Shown here piece by piece: positions 9,892 to 19,033 of a DNA stretch of 64,000 bases. Within the stretch, counting starts at the first letter, position 1. Every line of letters starts with the position of its first letter. The stretch comes from Maricaulis sp. (GTDB taxonomy: Bacteria > Pseudomonadota > Alphaproteobacteria > Caulobacterales > Maricaulaceae): NCBI RefSeq assembly GCF_030149235.1, contig NZ_JASBRW010000076.1, positions 62,001 through 126,000 of the forward strand, read 5' to 3'. The translations under genes and the position numbers were made by a program. Below the pieces are notes generated by a model. The model saw only the letters and a list, made by a program, of their open reading frames with translations, did not search any database and was not told the origin of the DNA.

Positions 9892-10815
9892 CTAGTGCGC
9901 GATAACCGTGTCCTTGAGAATGAGCGGACGGGTGTCCCGGGCCCGCTCGACCATGGCCACCACTTCGGCCCGGCGCTCGCCCTGCAGTGCCATACGCGGC
10001 ATGCGCACGCGCTCGGAACCGCGTTCCATGACCGCTTCGGCCAGCTTGATGGACTGGACCAGGTCATGCTCGGCATCGAGATGAAGCAGGGGCATAAACC
10101 AGCGATAGATGACCCGGGCTGCGTCGAGATCGCCGGCTTCGAATGCATCCCAGAGCGCGATGGATTCCTTCGGGAAGGCATTGGTCAGGCCGGAAACCCA
10201 GCCCTTGGCCCCAAGCAGCAATTCTTCCAGCGCGACATCGTCGAGACCCGCGAACACGACATAGCGATCACCACAGGCATTGATGATATCGGTGATACGG
10301 CGCGGATCCGGCGCGCTTTCCTTGATCGACACAAGCGTTTCGACATCGCTCAGCTTTTTCAGCAGATCAACGGAAATGGAGACCCGGTAGGCGGGCGGGT
10401 TGTTGTAGAGCATGATCGGCAGATGGGTCGCAGCGGCCACCGTGCGGATATGCGCCTCGAGCTCGTGCTCCTGGGGCACATAGACCATGGCCGGAAGCAG
10501 CATCAGCCCATCCGCCCCGATCTCCGCGGCGTCACGCGCATAGTCAGCCGCCAGCTCGGTGCTGAGTTCGGACACGCCGGTAATGACCGGGACGCGCCCG
10601 GCAACGGCATCAACAATCGAACGGAGGGTGGCGCGCTTTTCATCCGCCTTCAGCGAATTGTTCTCGCCGACGGTTCCCATGGCGACGATCCCGTGCACGC
10701 CATCGGTGACGAGATTATCGACGACGCGGGCCGTAGCCTCGTGATCGATGCTGAAGTCTTCTGCGAATTGGGTCGTCGCGGCCGGAAATACACCGCGCCA
10801 GTTAACCGTGGCCAT
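9892..10815 (-). CDS. DapA/NAL-family protein (dihydrodipicolinate synthase-like; candidate pyrroline-4-hydroxy-2-carboxylate deaminase)
   Basis: MATVNWRGVFPAATTQF..., GTVGENNSL, LYNNPPAYRVSI, SIKESAPDPRRI; ATG at 10815. Confidence 0.85.
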   Translation of the reverse strand: MATVNWRGVFPAATTQFAEDFSIDHEATARVVDNLVTDGVHGIVAMGTVGENNSLKADEKRATLRSIVDAVAGRVPVITGVSELSTELAADYARDAAEIGADGLMLLPAMVYVPQEHELEAHIRTVAAATHLPIMLYNNPPAYRVSISVDLLKKLSDVETLVSIKESAPDPRRITDIINACGDRYVVFAGLDDVALEELLLGAKGWVSGLTNAFPKESIALWDAFEAGDLDAARVIYRWFMPLLHLDAEHDLVQSIKLAEAVMERGSERVRMPRMALQGERRAEVVAMVERARDTRPLILKDTVIAH

Positions 10816-10953
10816 ATCACCCTCCTGAATGTCCGAGGCCGGCACTCGATCATCAATTGCTTCGACAAACAACTCCCTTCGGCGTTCTGCTCGCGAAGGT
10901 GACAGGTTGAACGGACAGGGATAGCGTTGCGCCGAATTGATGGGGAGACATTC

Positions 10954-13458
10954 ATGAGCTTCGTACGCGCAATCGCCGCCGCACTGACGCTGGCCGGCGC
11001 CGGCATGGCCGCTCCGGCCCTGGCCCAATCCGACATCGCCAGCCTGAGCGAAACGGTCGCTGGCATGGAGCGACGCGAGGGCTTCCTGCCGCTCTATGTC
11101 GATGGTGAGAGCGGACGTATCCTGGCTGAGCTCACCCCGCAGGATGACGGGTCGCTGGGCCGGATGATCTACACCGCCCGTCTCACCTCTGGCCTGGGGT
11201 CCAACCCGGTCGGCCTGGATCGCGGCCGCGGAACCAGCTCGCACATCCTGCGCTTTTTCCGCGTTGCCAATCAGGTTTTCGCGGAGTTCGAAAACACGAC
11301 CTATGTCGCGCTGGGCGCCGGCGAGGACGAGGCGCGCGCGACGCAGCAATCCTTTGCCCGCTCGATTGTCTGGCAGACGGAAATTGCCGGCCAGTCGAAT
11401 GGCCGCGTTGTTATCGACCTGACGGACTTCCTCAAGCGCGATCCGGTCGGGGCAATCGGTTATCTCTCCGGTACCAACCAGGGCAGTTTCTCCATCGATA
11501 GCGGCCGCAGTGCCCCTCTCACCGACACCGCTCTCGCCTTCCCGGAAAATGTCGAGATCGATGCGCTTCTGACCCTGCAATCCTCCTCGCCGGGATCGGA
11601 AGTACGCGCTGTGACGCCCTATCCGACCGCTGTGACCCTCACCGTCCACCATTCCTTCGTCGCCCTGCCCGAGCCCGGCTACACGCCGCGCTACGCGGAC
11701 CAGCGCGCCGGTTCGATCACTTCGGCCTTTTACGACATGGCGGCCCCACTCGACGAACCGCTGCGCCGCGTCTTCGCCCTGCGCCACCGGCTCAACCGGG
11801 TTGATCCGGCGGCCGAGAGCGGGCCGGTGGAAGAGCCTATCATCTATTATGTCGACCGGGGCGCACCTGACGTTATTCGTGACGCCCTGATCGAGGGGGG
11901 CCAGTGGTGGGCCGACAGTTTTGAGGCGGCTGGGTTCGAAGATGCCTATCGCGTCGAACTCCTGCCGGAAGGCGTTCACCCCCTCGATGTCCGCTACAAT
12001 GTTATCCAGTGGGTGCACCGCCAGACCCGCGGCTGGTCCTATGGCGCATCGGTTATTGACCCGCGCACGGGCGAGATCCTGAAAGGTCATGTCACGCTGG
12101 GCAGCCAGCGCGTGCGCCAGGACCGGATGATCTTTGAAGGCCTGCTTGGCGTTGACGGAACAGGCACGGGATCGCCGGACGATCCGCTCGAAATTGCCCT
12201 GGCCCGAATCCGTCAGCTCTCCGCCCATGAAATCGGACATACGATCGGCCTGGCTCACAATTTTGCCGCCAGCATCAATGACCGCGCCTCGGTGATGGAT
12301 TATCCCGCGCCCTGGGTCCGGGTCGATGCCGCCGGTGAGATCGACATTTCCAACGCCTACGACACCGGTATCGGCGAGTGGGATACGGCCGCTATCTCCT
12401 GGCTCTATGGTCAGGCGGAAACGCCCGAAGCAGAAGCCCAGCTGATCGAGGGCGTCCTCGCTGACGCCCGGGAGGACGGCCTGCTTTACATCACAGACCG
12501 CCATGCCCGCGGTACCGGCTCAGCCCATCCGCTGGCCAATCTATGGGATAATGGCCCTGATCCGGTGGCCGAGCTAATGGAAACGCTGCAGGTCCGCGAC
12601 ACGGCCCTGGCTGGCTTCGGCCCGCATGTGCTGCGCGAGGATCAGCCGCTGAGCAGTCTGCGCGGGGTCTTCGCGCCGATCTATCTCTATCACCGATACC
12701 AGGTCGAGGCCGCGGCCAAGACGCTGGGTGGTGTCTATTTTGATTATGAGCTGAACGGCCAGGACGCACAGGGCCTGAGCCCGGCACCCGCCACCGATCA
12801 GCAAGCAGCGCTGGCCGCCCTGGTCGCAACGCTCGACCCGGCCCGGCTCGACATCCCTGACGCCACGCTTGCCCTGCTCGCTCCGGCGCCCTTTGCTGAC
12901 TATGATGAAGCGGTCACCCGCGAATTGTTCCAAAGCGGTCAGTATCCGGCCTTCAGCCGCCGCGATGCAGCGGCCGCAGCCGCCCGCATCACCCTGGCCG
13001 CTGCACTGTCGCCCGCTCGGATCGACCGGATGACGGACCAGTCCGCCCGCGACGCCACCCAGCTGTCTCCGCTGGACGCCTTCACCGCCTTCGAGACCGC
13101 CCTGTTCGAAGCACCGCGCGGCGAAGAAGCGCGCCTGGGTCCGGTTCGCGAGGCCATCCAGACCGAATACGCCGCGCAATTGCTACGCGTGGCGGCAGAC
13201 GACCGGCCGGTTGCGTCAAGCTGGGCCTATGACCGTCTGGAAAGCCTCGCCCGTGGCTTGCCGACGGGTCGCTATGGCCGTGCCGGGCGGCGCAGCCACC
13301 GGGTCTGGCTGGCGCGGCATATCGAAAGCAGTCTCGATCGCATCGATGAGGGCGAAGCCCCGGCCGCGACCGGAACGACCGTACCGCCGGGCAGCCCGAT
13401 CGGTGCGGCGACGTGCTGGCATTGTGACAGTGCCGAACTCATGGGGCTGGGGCGCTAG
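10954..13458 (+). CDS. Secreted zinc-dependent metalloprotease (DUF5117/DUF4953-like)
   Basis: Signal peptide MSFVRAIAAALTLAGAGMAAPALAQ; HEIGHTIGLAHNF (HExxHxxGxxH). Confidence 0.88.
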   Translation: MSFVRAIAAALTLAGAGMAAPALAQSDIASLSETVAGMERREGFLPLYVDGESGRILAELTPQDDGSLGRMIYTARLTSGLGSNPVGLDRGRGTSSHILRFFRVANQVFAEFENTTYVALGAGEDEARATQQSFARSIVWQTEIAGQSNGRVVIDLTDFLKRDPVGAIGYLSGTNQGSFSIDSGRSAPLTDTALAFPENVEIDALLTLQSSSPGSEVRAVTPYPTAVTLTVHHSFVALPEPGYTPRYADQRAGSITSAFYDMAAPLDEPLRRVFALRHRLNRVDPAAESGPVEEPIIYYVDRGAPDVIRDALIEGGQWWADSFEAAGFEDAYRVELLPEGVHPLDVRYNVIQWVHRQTRGWSYGASVIDPRTGEILKGHVTLGSQRVRQDRMIFEGLLGVDGTGTGSPDDPLEIALARIRQLSAHEIGHTIGLAHNFAASINDRASVMDYPAPWVRVDAAGEIDISNAYDTGIGEWDTAAISWLYGQAETPEAEAQLIEGVLADAREDGLLYITDRHARGTGSAHPLANLWDNGPDPVAELMETLQVRDTALAGFGPHVLREDQPLSSLRGVFAPIYLYHRYQVEAAAKTLGGVYFDYELNGQDAQGLSPAPATDQQAALAALVATLDPARLDIPDATLALLAPAPFADYDEAVTRELFQSGQYPAFSRRDAAAAAARITLAAALSPARIDRMTDQSARDATQLSPLDAFTAFETALFEAPRGEEARLGPVREAIQTEYAAQLLRVAADDRPVASSWAYDRLESLARGLPTGRYGRAGRRSHRVWLARHIESSLDRIDEGEAPAATGTTVPPGSPIGAATCWHCDSAELMGLGR

Positions 13459-13829
13459 GCCCCGCCCCTGGGCCCGTTTGGCCGGGTCAGGATGAAATAG
13501 GTCACCCCGCTCAACGTGATCGCCTGGACAACCAGGATGGACGGGCGCAGCTGCATCGCCACGGACAGGCCAAAAGTGAGGCCGATCGCGACCATGGACC
13601 AGAATTTGGACCAGGGGTCGATTGCGCCATGCTCACGCCAATTGCGGATCAGGGGACCGAAATGCTTGTGCTCCATCAGCCAGGTGTGAAACCGCTTGGA
13701 GCTGCGCGCGAAAGCATAGGCCGCGACCAGCAGGAAGGGCGTGGTCGGCAATAGGGGCAGGGCCGCACCGGCGACGGCAAGGCCGACAGCGATCCACCCC
13801 AGTGCCAGCCAGAGCCATCGAATAATCAT
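13455..13829 (-). CDS. DUF454 / YbaN-family inner membrane protein
   Basis: WLALGWIAVGLAVAGAALPLLPTTPFLLVAAYAFARSSKRFHTWL. Confidence 0.85.
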   Translation of the reverse strand: MIIRWLWLALGWIAVGLAVAGAALPLLPTTPFLLVAAYAFARSSKRFHTWLMEHKHFGPLIRNWREHGAIDPWSKFWSMVAIGLTFGLSVAMQLRPSILVVQAITLSGVTYFILTRPNGPRGGA

Positions 13830-15004
13830 CCGCTCGATGCGGCCGGCAGGTTTTCCAGGAAGAAGCGGATCGCATTCTCGCCCATCACCAGGCGAATATC
13901 GGCTTCGCTCATGCCCAGTACCAACAGCTCCTGGGTCAGAACCTCGAACTGGGAACCGTCGAATGTGGTCGTGACCGTGCCGTCAAAATCGGACCCCAGC
14001 GCCACATGCTCGACACCCACCAGCTCGACCGCTGCGACGATGGTCTGCGCAACGCCGCGCGGGGTGTCGTCGCAGGTCACATCCCCCCAGAACCCGACAC
14101 CGATCAGACCGCCCTCCGAGGCGATCTCCTGCATCAGGCGATCCGGTATGTTCCGGCGCACCTCGCAATGGCTGTAAATGCCGGTATGCGAGACAACGAG
14201 CGGCCGGTCTGTCATTGCCAGCACATCCTCAACCACAGCGTAGGAGGAGTGGGCGAGATCGATAATCATGCCGCGCTCGAGCATGCGTGCCACAGCAGCG
14301 CGGCCAAATTCGGTGAGCCCGGCATTGGACAGGCCATGCAGGGAGCCACCCAGGGCGTTATCAAAGAAGTGGTGCAGCCCGATTAGGCGATAGCCTTCGT
14401 CAAACAGGCCGTCGATATTGGCTAGGTCGCCTTCCAACGGATGCGCGCCTTCTGTGGCGAGCACCGTCACCATAAGCTCTGCATCCTGCTCACGGGCGAT
14501 GAGAGCCTGCCGCATCTGTTCGCGGTCTCGGGCGATGACCAGCCGGCCGTCCGAGCGTGCCTCCAGCCGTGTCAGCCGGCGGGCCTGGTAGCGGGCCCGG
14601 GCATAGAGCGAGCTCCAGCTATCAACCGGCCATCTTTGTGCGACCGCAAGGGCCGTGATGCGGTCGCTGTCCCCGCTATTGCTGTCGTAATTCTGGCCGG
14701 ACGGCGATTTGGTAACGGCAGAGAAGACCTGAAACGCGACCCCGCCCGCGCGCAGACGCGGCAAATCGGTGTGCCCGCGGTCATTCCAATTCTCAGGATC
14801 GCGCATCCAAAGCAGCATGTCGGAATGCAGGTCAGCGACACGCAGACTGGCATGCAGGTCACGCGCCTGCGGGGAAATCACATAGGGGTCGTGCGGCCGC
14901 ACCACATTCATTGCCGCATCAACCCTTACCGGGACCACCCAGAAAAAGGCGGCAGCGGCGACAGCCATGACAGCCGCCAGAACAATTACAATAATGCGGA
15001 CCAT
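13826..15004 (-). CDS. Membrane dipeptidase (peptidase family M19)
   Basis: VADLHSDMLLW, IIDLAHSSYAVVEDVLAMTDRPLVVSHTGIYSHCEVRRNIPD, GSDFDGTV. Confidence 0.92.
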   Translation of the reverse strand: MVRIIVIVLAAVMAVAAAAFFWVVPVRVDAAMNVVRPHDPYVISPQARDLHASLRVADLHSDMLLWMRDPENWNDRGHTDLPRLRAGGVAFQVFSAVTKSPSGQNYDSNSGDSDRITALAVAQRWPVDSWSSLYARARYQARRLTRLEARSDGRLVIARDREQMRQALIAREQDAELMVTVLATEGAHPLEGDLANIDGLFDEGYRLIGLHHFFDNALGGSLHGLSNAGLTEFGRAAVARMLERGMIIDLAHSSYAVVEDVLAMTDRPLVVSHTGIYSHCEVRRNIPDRLMQEIASEGGLIGVGFWGDVTCDDTPRGVAQTIVAAVELVGVEHVALGSDFDGTVTTTFDGSQFEVLTQELLVLGMSEADIRLVMGENAIRFFLENLPAASSG

Positions 15005-15069
15005 GCCGTCCTCCCTTTGCGCCGATCATGAACCGGGTCGACACAAAGGGGCAAGCTCGGGCACTTGGC

Positions 15070-16599
15070 CTAGTCGTCCTGCGCCGGCTCGTTCCAGCCC
15101 AGGGCGTGGGTGACCAGATGGAAGACGGTGTTCTGTTCCATCGATCCGCCAAAGTAATGCGCCCGGGCTCCGGCCGCGAACAGGGCCACATCGTCACCGG
15201 AGTGGGTCTGGCTGGGCAGCGCCACAGTCGCCTGCTGGCGATAGTTGGGATCGAGGACTTCTTCTTCGCTCAACGCCTCATCGTCCTGGCCACGCGGGTT
15301 CGGGCCATTGGCGTAGCTCAGCGTCGTGTAGGGGCGACCGGTCCGGTCGAGCGTCAGCGCCGTCTCGCCATCAATGCTGCCGGCCACCGCACGGCGCACC
15401 AGGCCCAGAATGGAGGTCCCGCGGGCCGGATAACCCGAGAAGGTCATGGTGTGACCATGGTCAGCGGTGACGACAATAAGCGTCTCATCCAGATCGACAC
15501 GCGCCAGGGCTGCTTCAATCGCAGCCTCGAAGGCTTGCATATCGGTCAGGGCACGATAGGCGTTGGTGGCGTGGTGGGCATGGTCGACGCGACCGGCCTC
15601 AACCAGCAGGAAATAGCCATCTTCATCCTGGCTCAAACGGTCGATGGCAAAACCCGTCATCTCCGCTAGGGACGGTTCTTCATCGGCATTGCGATCGGCC
15701 GAGAAAGCCAGGTGGCTGTTGGAGAAAAGGCCGAGCACGGGAGCCTCTGCGCCCGCGTCCAGAGCACGGAATGCCGACGCATCCATGACGGAAACACCAC
15801 CACGCTCCACCCATTCGGCAACGAGATTGCGACCGTCCTGACGCCGTCCACCGTCATCATCGGGCAGGAAATTCGCGCGGCCGCCGCCCATCATCACGTC
15901 AATACCGTCGCCATGATCGAAAGACAGGAGTTGCGCGGCAATATCCTCGCAGCCCGCAGCGACGGCATCCGCCGGCAGATCGCCATCGGCTTCCCACTGG
16001 CGTGAGACCGAGTGGGCGTAGGTCGTCGCTGGCGTCGCGTGAGTGATGCGGGTCGTCGTCACGATACCGGTTGCCAGTCCACGGCCTTCTGCAATCTCGG
16101 CCAGGGTCGACGGCGCAATGCTCTCGTCCCCGCACACTTCCAGACCTTGTTGCGACCCGATGCTGATCGCGCCATTGCGGGTTTTGATACCGGTCATCAG
16201 GGCGGTTGCGGTATTGGCGCTGTCGGGCACCTGGGAGTCGGTCGAATAGGTCCGCACAAGCGCGGTATTCGGGAAGGTCTCGAAAGTCAGGAGGTTCTCG
16301 ACACCATTGGTATTGCCACCGGTCTGGCCGTCATAAATGCGCGCCGCAGCGATGGTCGGAATGCTCATACCGTCAGCCACGAAGAGAATGACATTTCGAG
16401 CCTGCCCTTCACGGGCCCGCAAATTCAGACGCCGGAGCGCCTCTTCGGCACCGCGGTCCCACGTCTCATCGGCGAGACGGGTTTCGACTTGCGGCTGGGT
16501 AACCGGATCGGTTTCAGACTCAACAGCTTCAGGACGTTGCTGGCACGCGCTCAGCGCGGTGGCAATCACAAGGCTGGAAACGGCAAACGATGCACGCAC
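15070..16599 (-). CDS. Alkaline phosphatase (lipoprotein)
   Basis: NVILFVADGMSIPTIAAARI, DSANTATALMTGIKTRNGAISI, VTADHGHTMTFSGYP; probable GTG start at 16599 before lipobox LSAC (ORF extends to 16644). Confidence 0.9.
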   Translation of the reverse strand: MRASFAVSSLVIATALSACQQRPEAVESETDPVTQPQVETRLADETWDRGAEEALRRLNLRAREGQARNVILFVADGMSIPTIAAARIYDGQTGGNTNGVENLLTFETFPNTALVRTYSTDSQVPDSANTATALMTGIKTRNGAISIGSQQGLEVCGDESIAPSTLAEIAEGRGLATGIVTTTRITHATPATTYAHSVSRQWEADGDLPADAVAAGCEDIAAQLLSFDHGDGIDVMMGGGRANFLPDDDGGRRQDGRNLVAEWVERGGVSVMDASAFRALDAGAEAPVLGLFSNSHLAFSADRNADEEPSLAEMTGFAIDRLSQDEDGYFLLVEAGRVDHAHHATNAYRALTDMQAFEAAIEAALARVDLDETLIVVTADHGHTMTFSGYPARGTSILGLVRRAVAGSIDGETALTLDRTGRPYTTLSYANGPNPRGQDDEALSEEEVLDPNYRQQATVALPSQTHSGDDVALFAAGARAHYFGGSMEQNTVFHLVTHALGWNEPAQDD

Positions 16600-16687
16600 G
16601 GGACTATCCTCCACAATCGTGGGCGTGACATATCCAAGTCCCATTGCATTGGCTAGTGACGGGTTTGCGTCAATCCATCAAAATCTG

Positions 16688-17512
16688 TCATTCGGCCTCG
16701 AGCAGAATGGTGGCTTCGACAAGATTGCCGCGCCCGAGATAGGCCACGCTGGAAAACGACATGTCCCGGGCCAGCGCGATACCCCGGCCGCGATAGCCTT
16801 CCACCGGGCCCTTCTCCTTTTCATGGCGCTCGTAGTCGAACCCCATTCCATCATCCTGGATGGTTATGGCGATCAGGCGGGCGCCGCGCTGGAAGGAGAC
16901 CTGCACCAGCCGGTCGGCATACTCCTCGGAGGCCAGGCGGCGCTCGACCTCGTCGCGCCAGCGACCCTCCATGATGAGGTCCTGTTTTTCCTCGCCGGTG
17001 ATTTCCAGATTGCCATGCTCGACCGCATTGATAAGCAATTCCTGCAAACCGATCACGACCAGGTCGGAGTTCGGGCATGCCAGGGCGAGCATGGTCGCGA
17101 GATTGCGGGCTTCGTCCAGGGTGCGAATGGCGAACTGACCGCTGATGATATTGCCCACTGCGGACTGCCGGCGCGCGACGTCAGAACGAAGCGTCTGGAC
17201 CTGTTCGCAGAACTCCGCGGCAGCTGTAACCACCGACTTGAGAATGGTGTGGTCAACGTCTGCCGGCAGAACGAAATCGGCCCGGTCATCGGCCACATTG
17301 TCGGCGATCAGAATAGTCTGGGTCGTTTCGGCGAGACCGTCCAGCAGACCGATATGAGACGCATCAACGACCATGATAGCCAAGGCCTCGCCGTCGGGCG
17401 GCAACGTGTCGCTGACACCGAGAAGACGCCCCGCCAAAGCTTCGCCGACCACTTCGGCCAGGCCCGCGTCTGCAAGCTGCATGCAAACAACATGTCTCGC
17501 AGAGTCGAGCAT
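16688..17512 (-). CDS. HATPase_c anti-sigma-type kinase (RsbW-like) with N-terminal receiver-like segment
   Basis: LQELLINAVEHGNLEI, DDGMGFDYERHE, GRGIALARDM (N, G1, G2 boxes). Confidence 0.82.
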   Translation of the reverse strand: MLDSARHVVCMQLADAGLAEVVGEALAGRLLGVSDTLPPDGEALAIMVVDASHIGLLDGLAETTQTILIADNVADDRADFVLPADVDHTILKSVVTAAAEFCEQVQTLRSDVARRQSAVGNIISGQFAIRTLDEARNLATMLALACPNSDLVVIGLQELLINAVEHGNLEITGEEKQDLIMEGRWRDEVERRLASEEYADRLVQVSFQRGARLIAITIQDDGMGFDYERHEKEKGPVEGYRGRGIALARDMSFSSVAYLGRGNLVEATILLEAE

Positions 17513-18708
17513 CAGGAGCGGAGAACCTCAAGCATCAAGATCGTCAGATCGTCAGGGAAGCTTTCCGGAACCGAGCCAAAGACCCGCTTGATCAGATCGA
17601 TCGTGAACCCGTCCTCGGCATCCGCCTCCATGGTGGCGACGATCAGGGCGGACAATTCCTCGACGCTTAGGGCGCCGTCCGGGGTATCGAAATTCTCGTA
17701 CAGGGCGTCGCTGTAGAGGCACAGACGGTCCCCCGGCTGAAGCATTAAGCGCTGGTTCTCATAATGACCGTTTGACCGGCAACCCATGATTAACCCGCTG
17801 GCATCGAGATGCTCGACATTGCCGTTGGCGCGGCGCAGCACGGGCGTCGGCGCACCGGCACCGGCAAAGGTCAGGCTGAGATCGCGGGTATCGAACACCC
17901 CATAGAAGGCCGTCGCGAAGTGCTCTATGGGGAGGATTTCATACAATTCGTCACTGAGCCGGGCCAGCCATTGGCCGGGATCAGTTGTATCGACCTCACT
18001 GCGTTCGGCCAGCATATGCAGGCGGAAGGCATTGATCGCAGCCGACACCCCGTGACCGGACAGGTCGACCATGAGAACGCCGAAGCGATGCTCATCGATC
18101 TCGAACACATCCCAGAGATCACCACCCAGCTTGTAGGACGGCCGGTAGAATGTCTCCATACGCGCCTGGCGTGGCAGCGTAATGGCCTCGACCTCAGCGG
18201 TCTCCTTCATCAAGGACATCTGCATGCCCTCAGCCGAATGGAGCTCCTCCTCCATCCGCTTTTGATAGCTCTGCAGGCGCGCGATCAGGCGGCGGCGTTC
18301 AATGTGCAGGCGCAGACGCGAGATCAGCTCGCCCGCATTGATCGGCTTGGAAACGAGGTCCGTGGCCCCCATGTCAAAAGCGCGGACACGCTGCTCCGCT
18401 TCCTGAACGCCGGATTGCACCAGGATCGGCACATCGCTCTTGAAGCGGTTACGAATGGCGTCGCTGACCTCGAATCCATCCATGCGCGGCATAACGATAT
18501 CCAGCAGGATGATGTCGGGCTCGTGCGCCTCGAAACGCTCGAGCGCCTCAATACCGTCGCCGGCATAATCGATATTGCTGAACCCCGCAGACTTCAGCAC
18601 CGAGCCGATGAGCATGCGCGATGAGCGCAGATCATCGACCACCAGAATACGGGCATTATCGAAGTCGACGGGGGCCGGAGCCGGCGTGTGGGCAGGTTGT
18701 GCAACCAT
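17512..18708 (-). CDS. Response regulator with PP2C/SpoIIE phosphatase output (RsbU-like)
   Basis: ILVVDDLRSSRMLIG...DIILLDIVMPRMDGFEV; LMVDLSGHGVSAAINAFR...PGDRLCLYSDALYENFD. Confidence 0.92.
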   Translation of the reverse strand: MVAQPAHTPAPAPVDFDNARILVVDDLRSSRMLIGSVLKSAGFSNIDYAGDGIEALERFEAHEPDIILLDIVMPRMDGFEVSDAIRNRFKSDVPILVQSGVQEAEQRVRAFDMGATDLVSKPINAGELISRLRLHIERRRLIARLQSYQKRMEEELHSAEGMQMSLMKETAEVEAITLPRQARMETFYRPSYKLGGDLWDVFEIDEHRFGVLMVDLSGHGVSAAINAFRLHMLAERSEVDTTDPGQWLARLSDELYEILPIEHFATAFYGVFDTRDLSLTFAGAGAPTPVLRRANGNVEHLDASGLIMGCRSNGHYENQRLMLQPGDRLCLYSDALYENFDTPDGALSVEELSALIVATMEADAEDGFTIDLIKRVFGSVPESFPDDLTILMLEVLRS

Positions 18709-18716
18709 GTTGGGTG

Positions 18717-19022
18717 TCAGGACGCGACCGGAATGATCTCGTCCACCTTGGACAATTGAATAACCTTGAGAACATGCCCGCTTGCACCGGTCAGGCGCAC
18801 TTCCTTGCCGGCCTTCTTGGCTCGGTCATTGGCCAGCAGGAGCATGCCGATGCCAGCAGAGTCGATCATCTTGGTTTCAGTCAGGTCGATCTCGGCGGTG
18901 GCACTGGCGCTGGCGCTGATCGCTTTGACCACACTCTTGAAGCGCTCATGATCGTCAAAGGTCAGCACACCGGAAATGTATACTTTGAGGGCGTCTCCGC
19001 CTTGTTCAATTTTGTAGTCCAT
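18717..19022 (-). CDS. STAS-domain anti-sigma factor antagonist (RsbV-like)
   Basis: EIDLTETKMIDSAGIGMLLLANDRAKKAGKEVRLTG. Confidence 0.9.
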   Translation of the reverse strand: MDYKIEQGGDALKVYISGVLTFDDHERFKSVVKAISASASATAEIDLTETKMIDSAGIGMLLLANDRAKKAGKEVRLTGASGHVLKVIQLSKVDEIIPVAS

Positions 19023-19033
19023 TGGTCGTCCCC

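Noticed and set aside
10816-12504. N-terminal extension of the 870-aa minus-strand ORF 9892-12504
   Set aside because: Upstream part is antisense to the metalloprotease; the DapA-family protein starts at ATG 10815 with an RBS.
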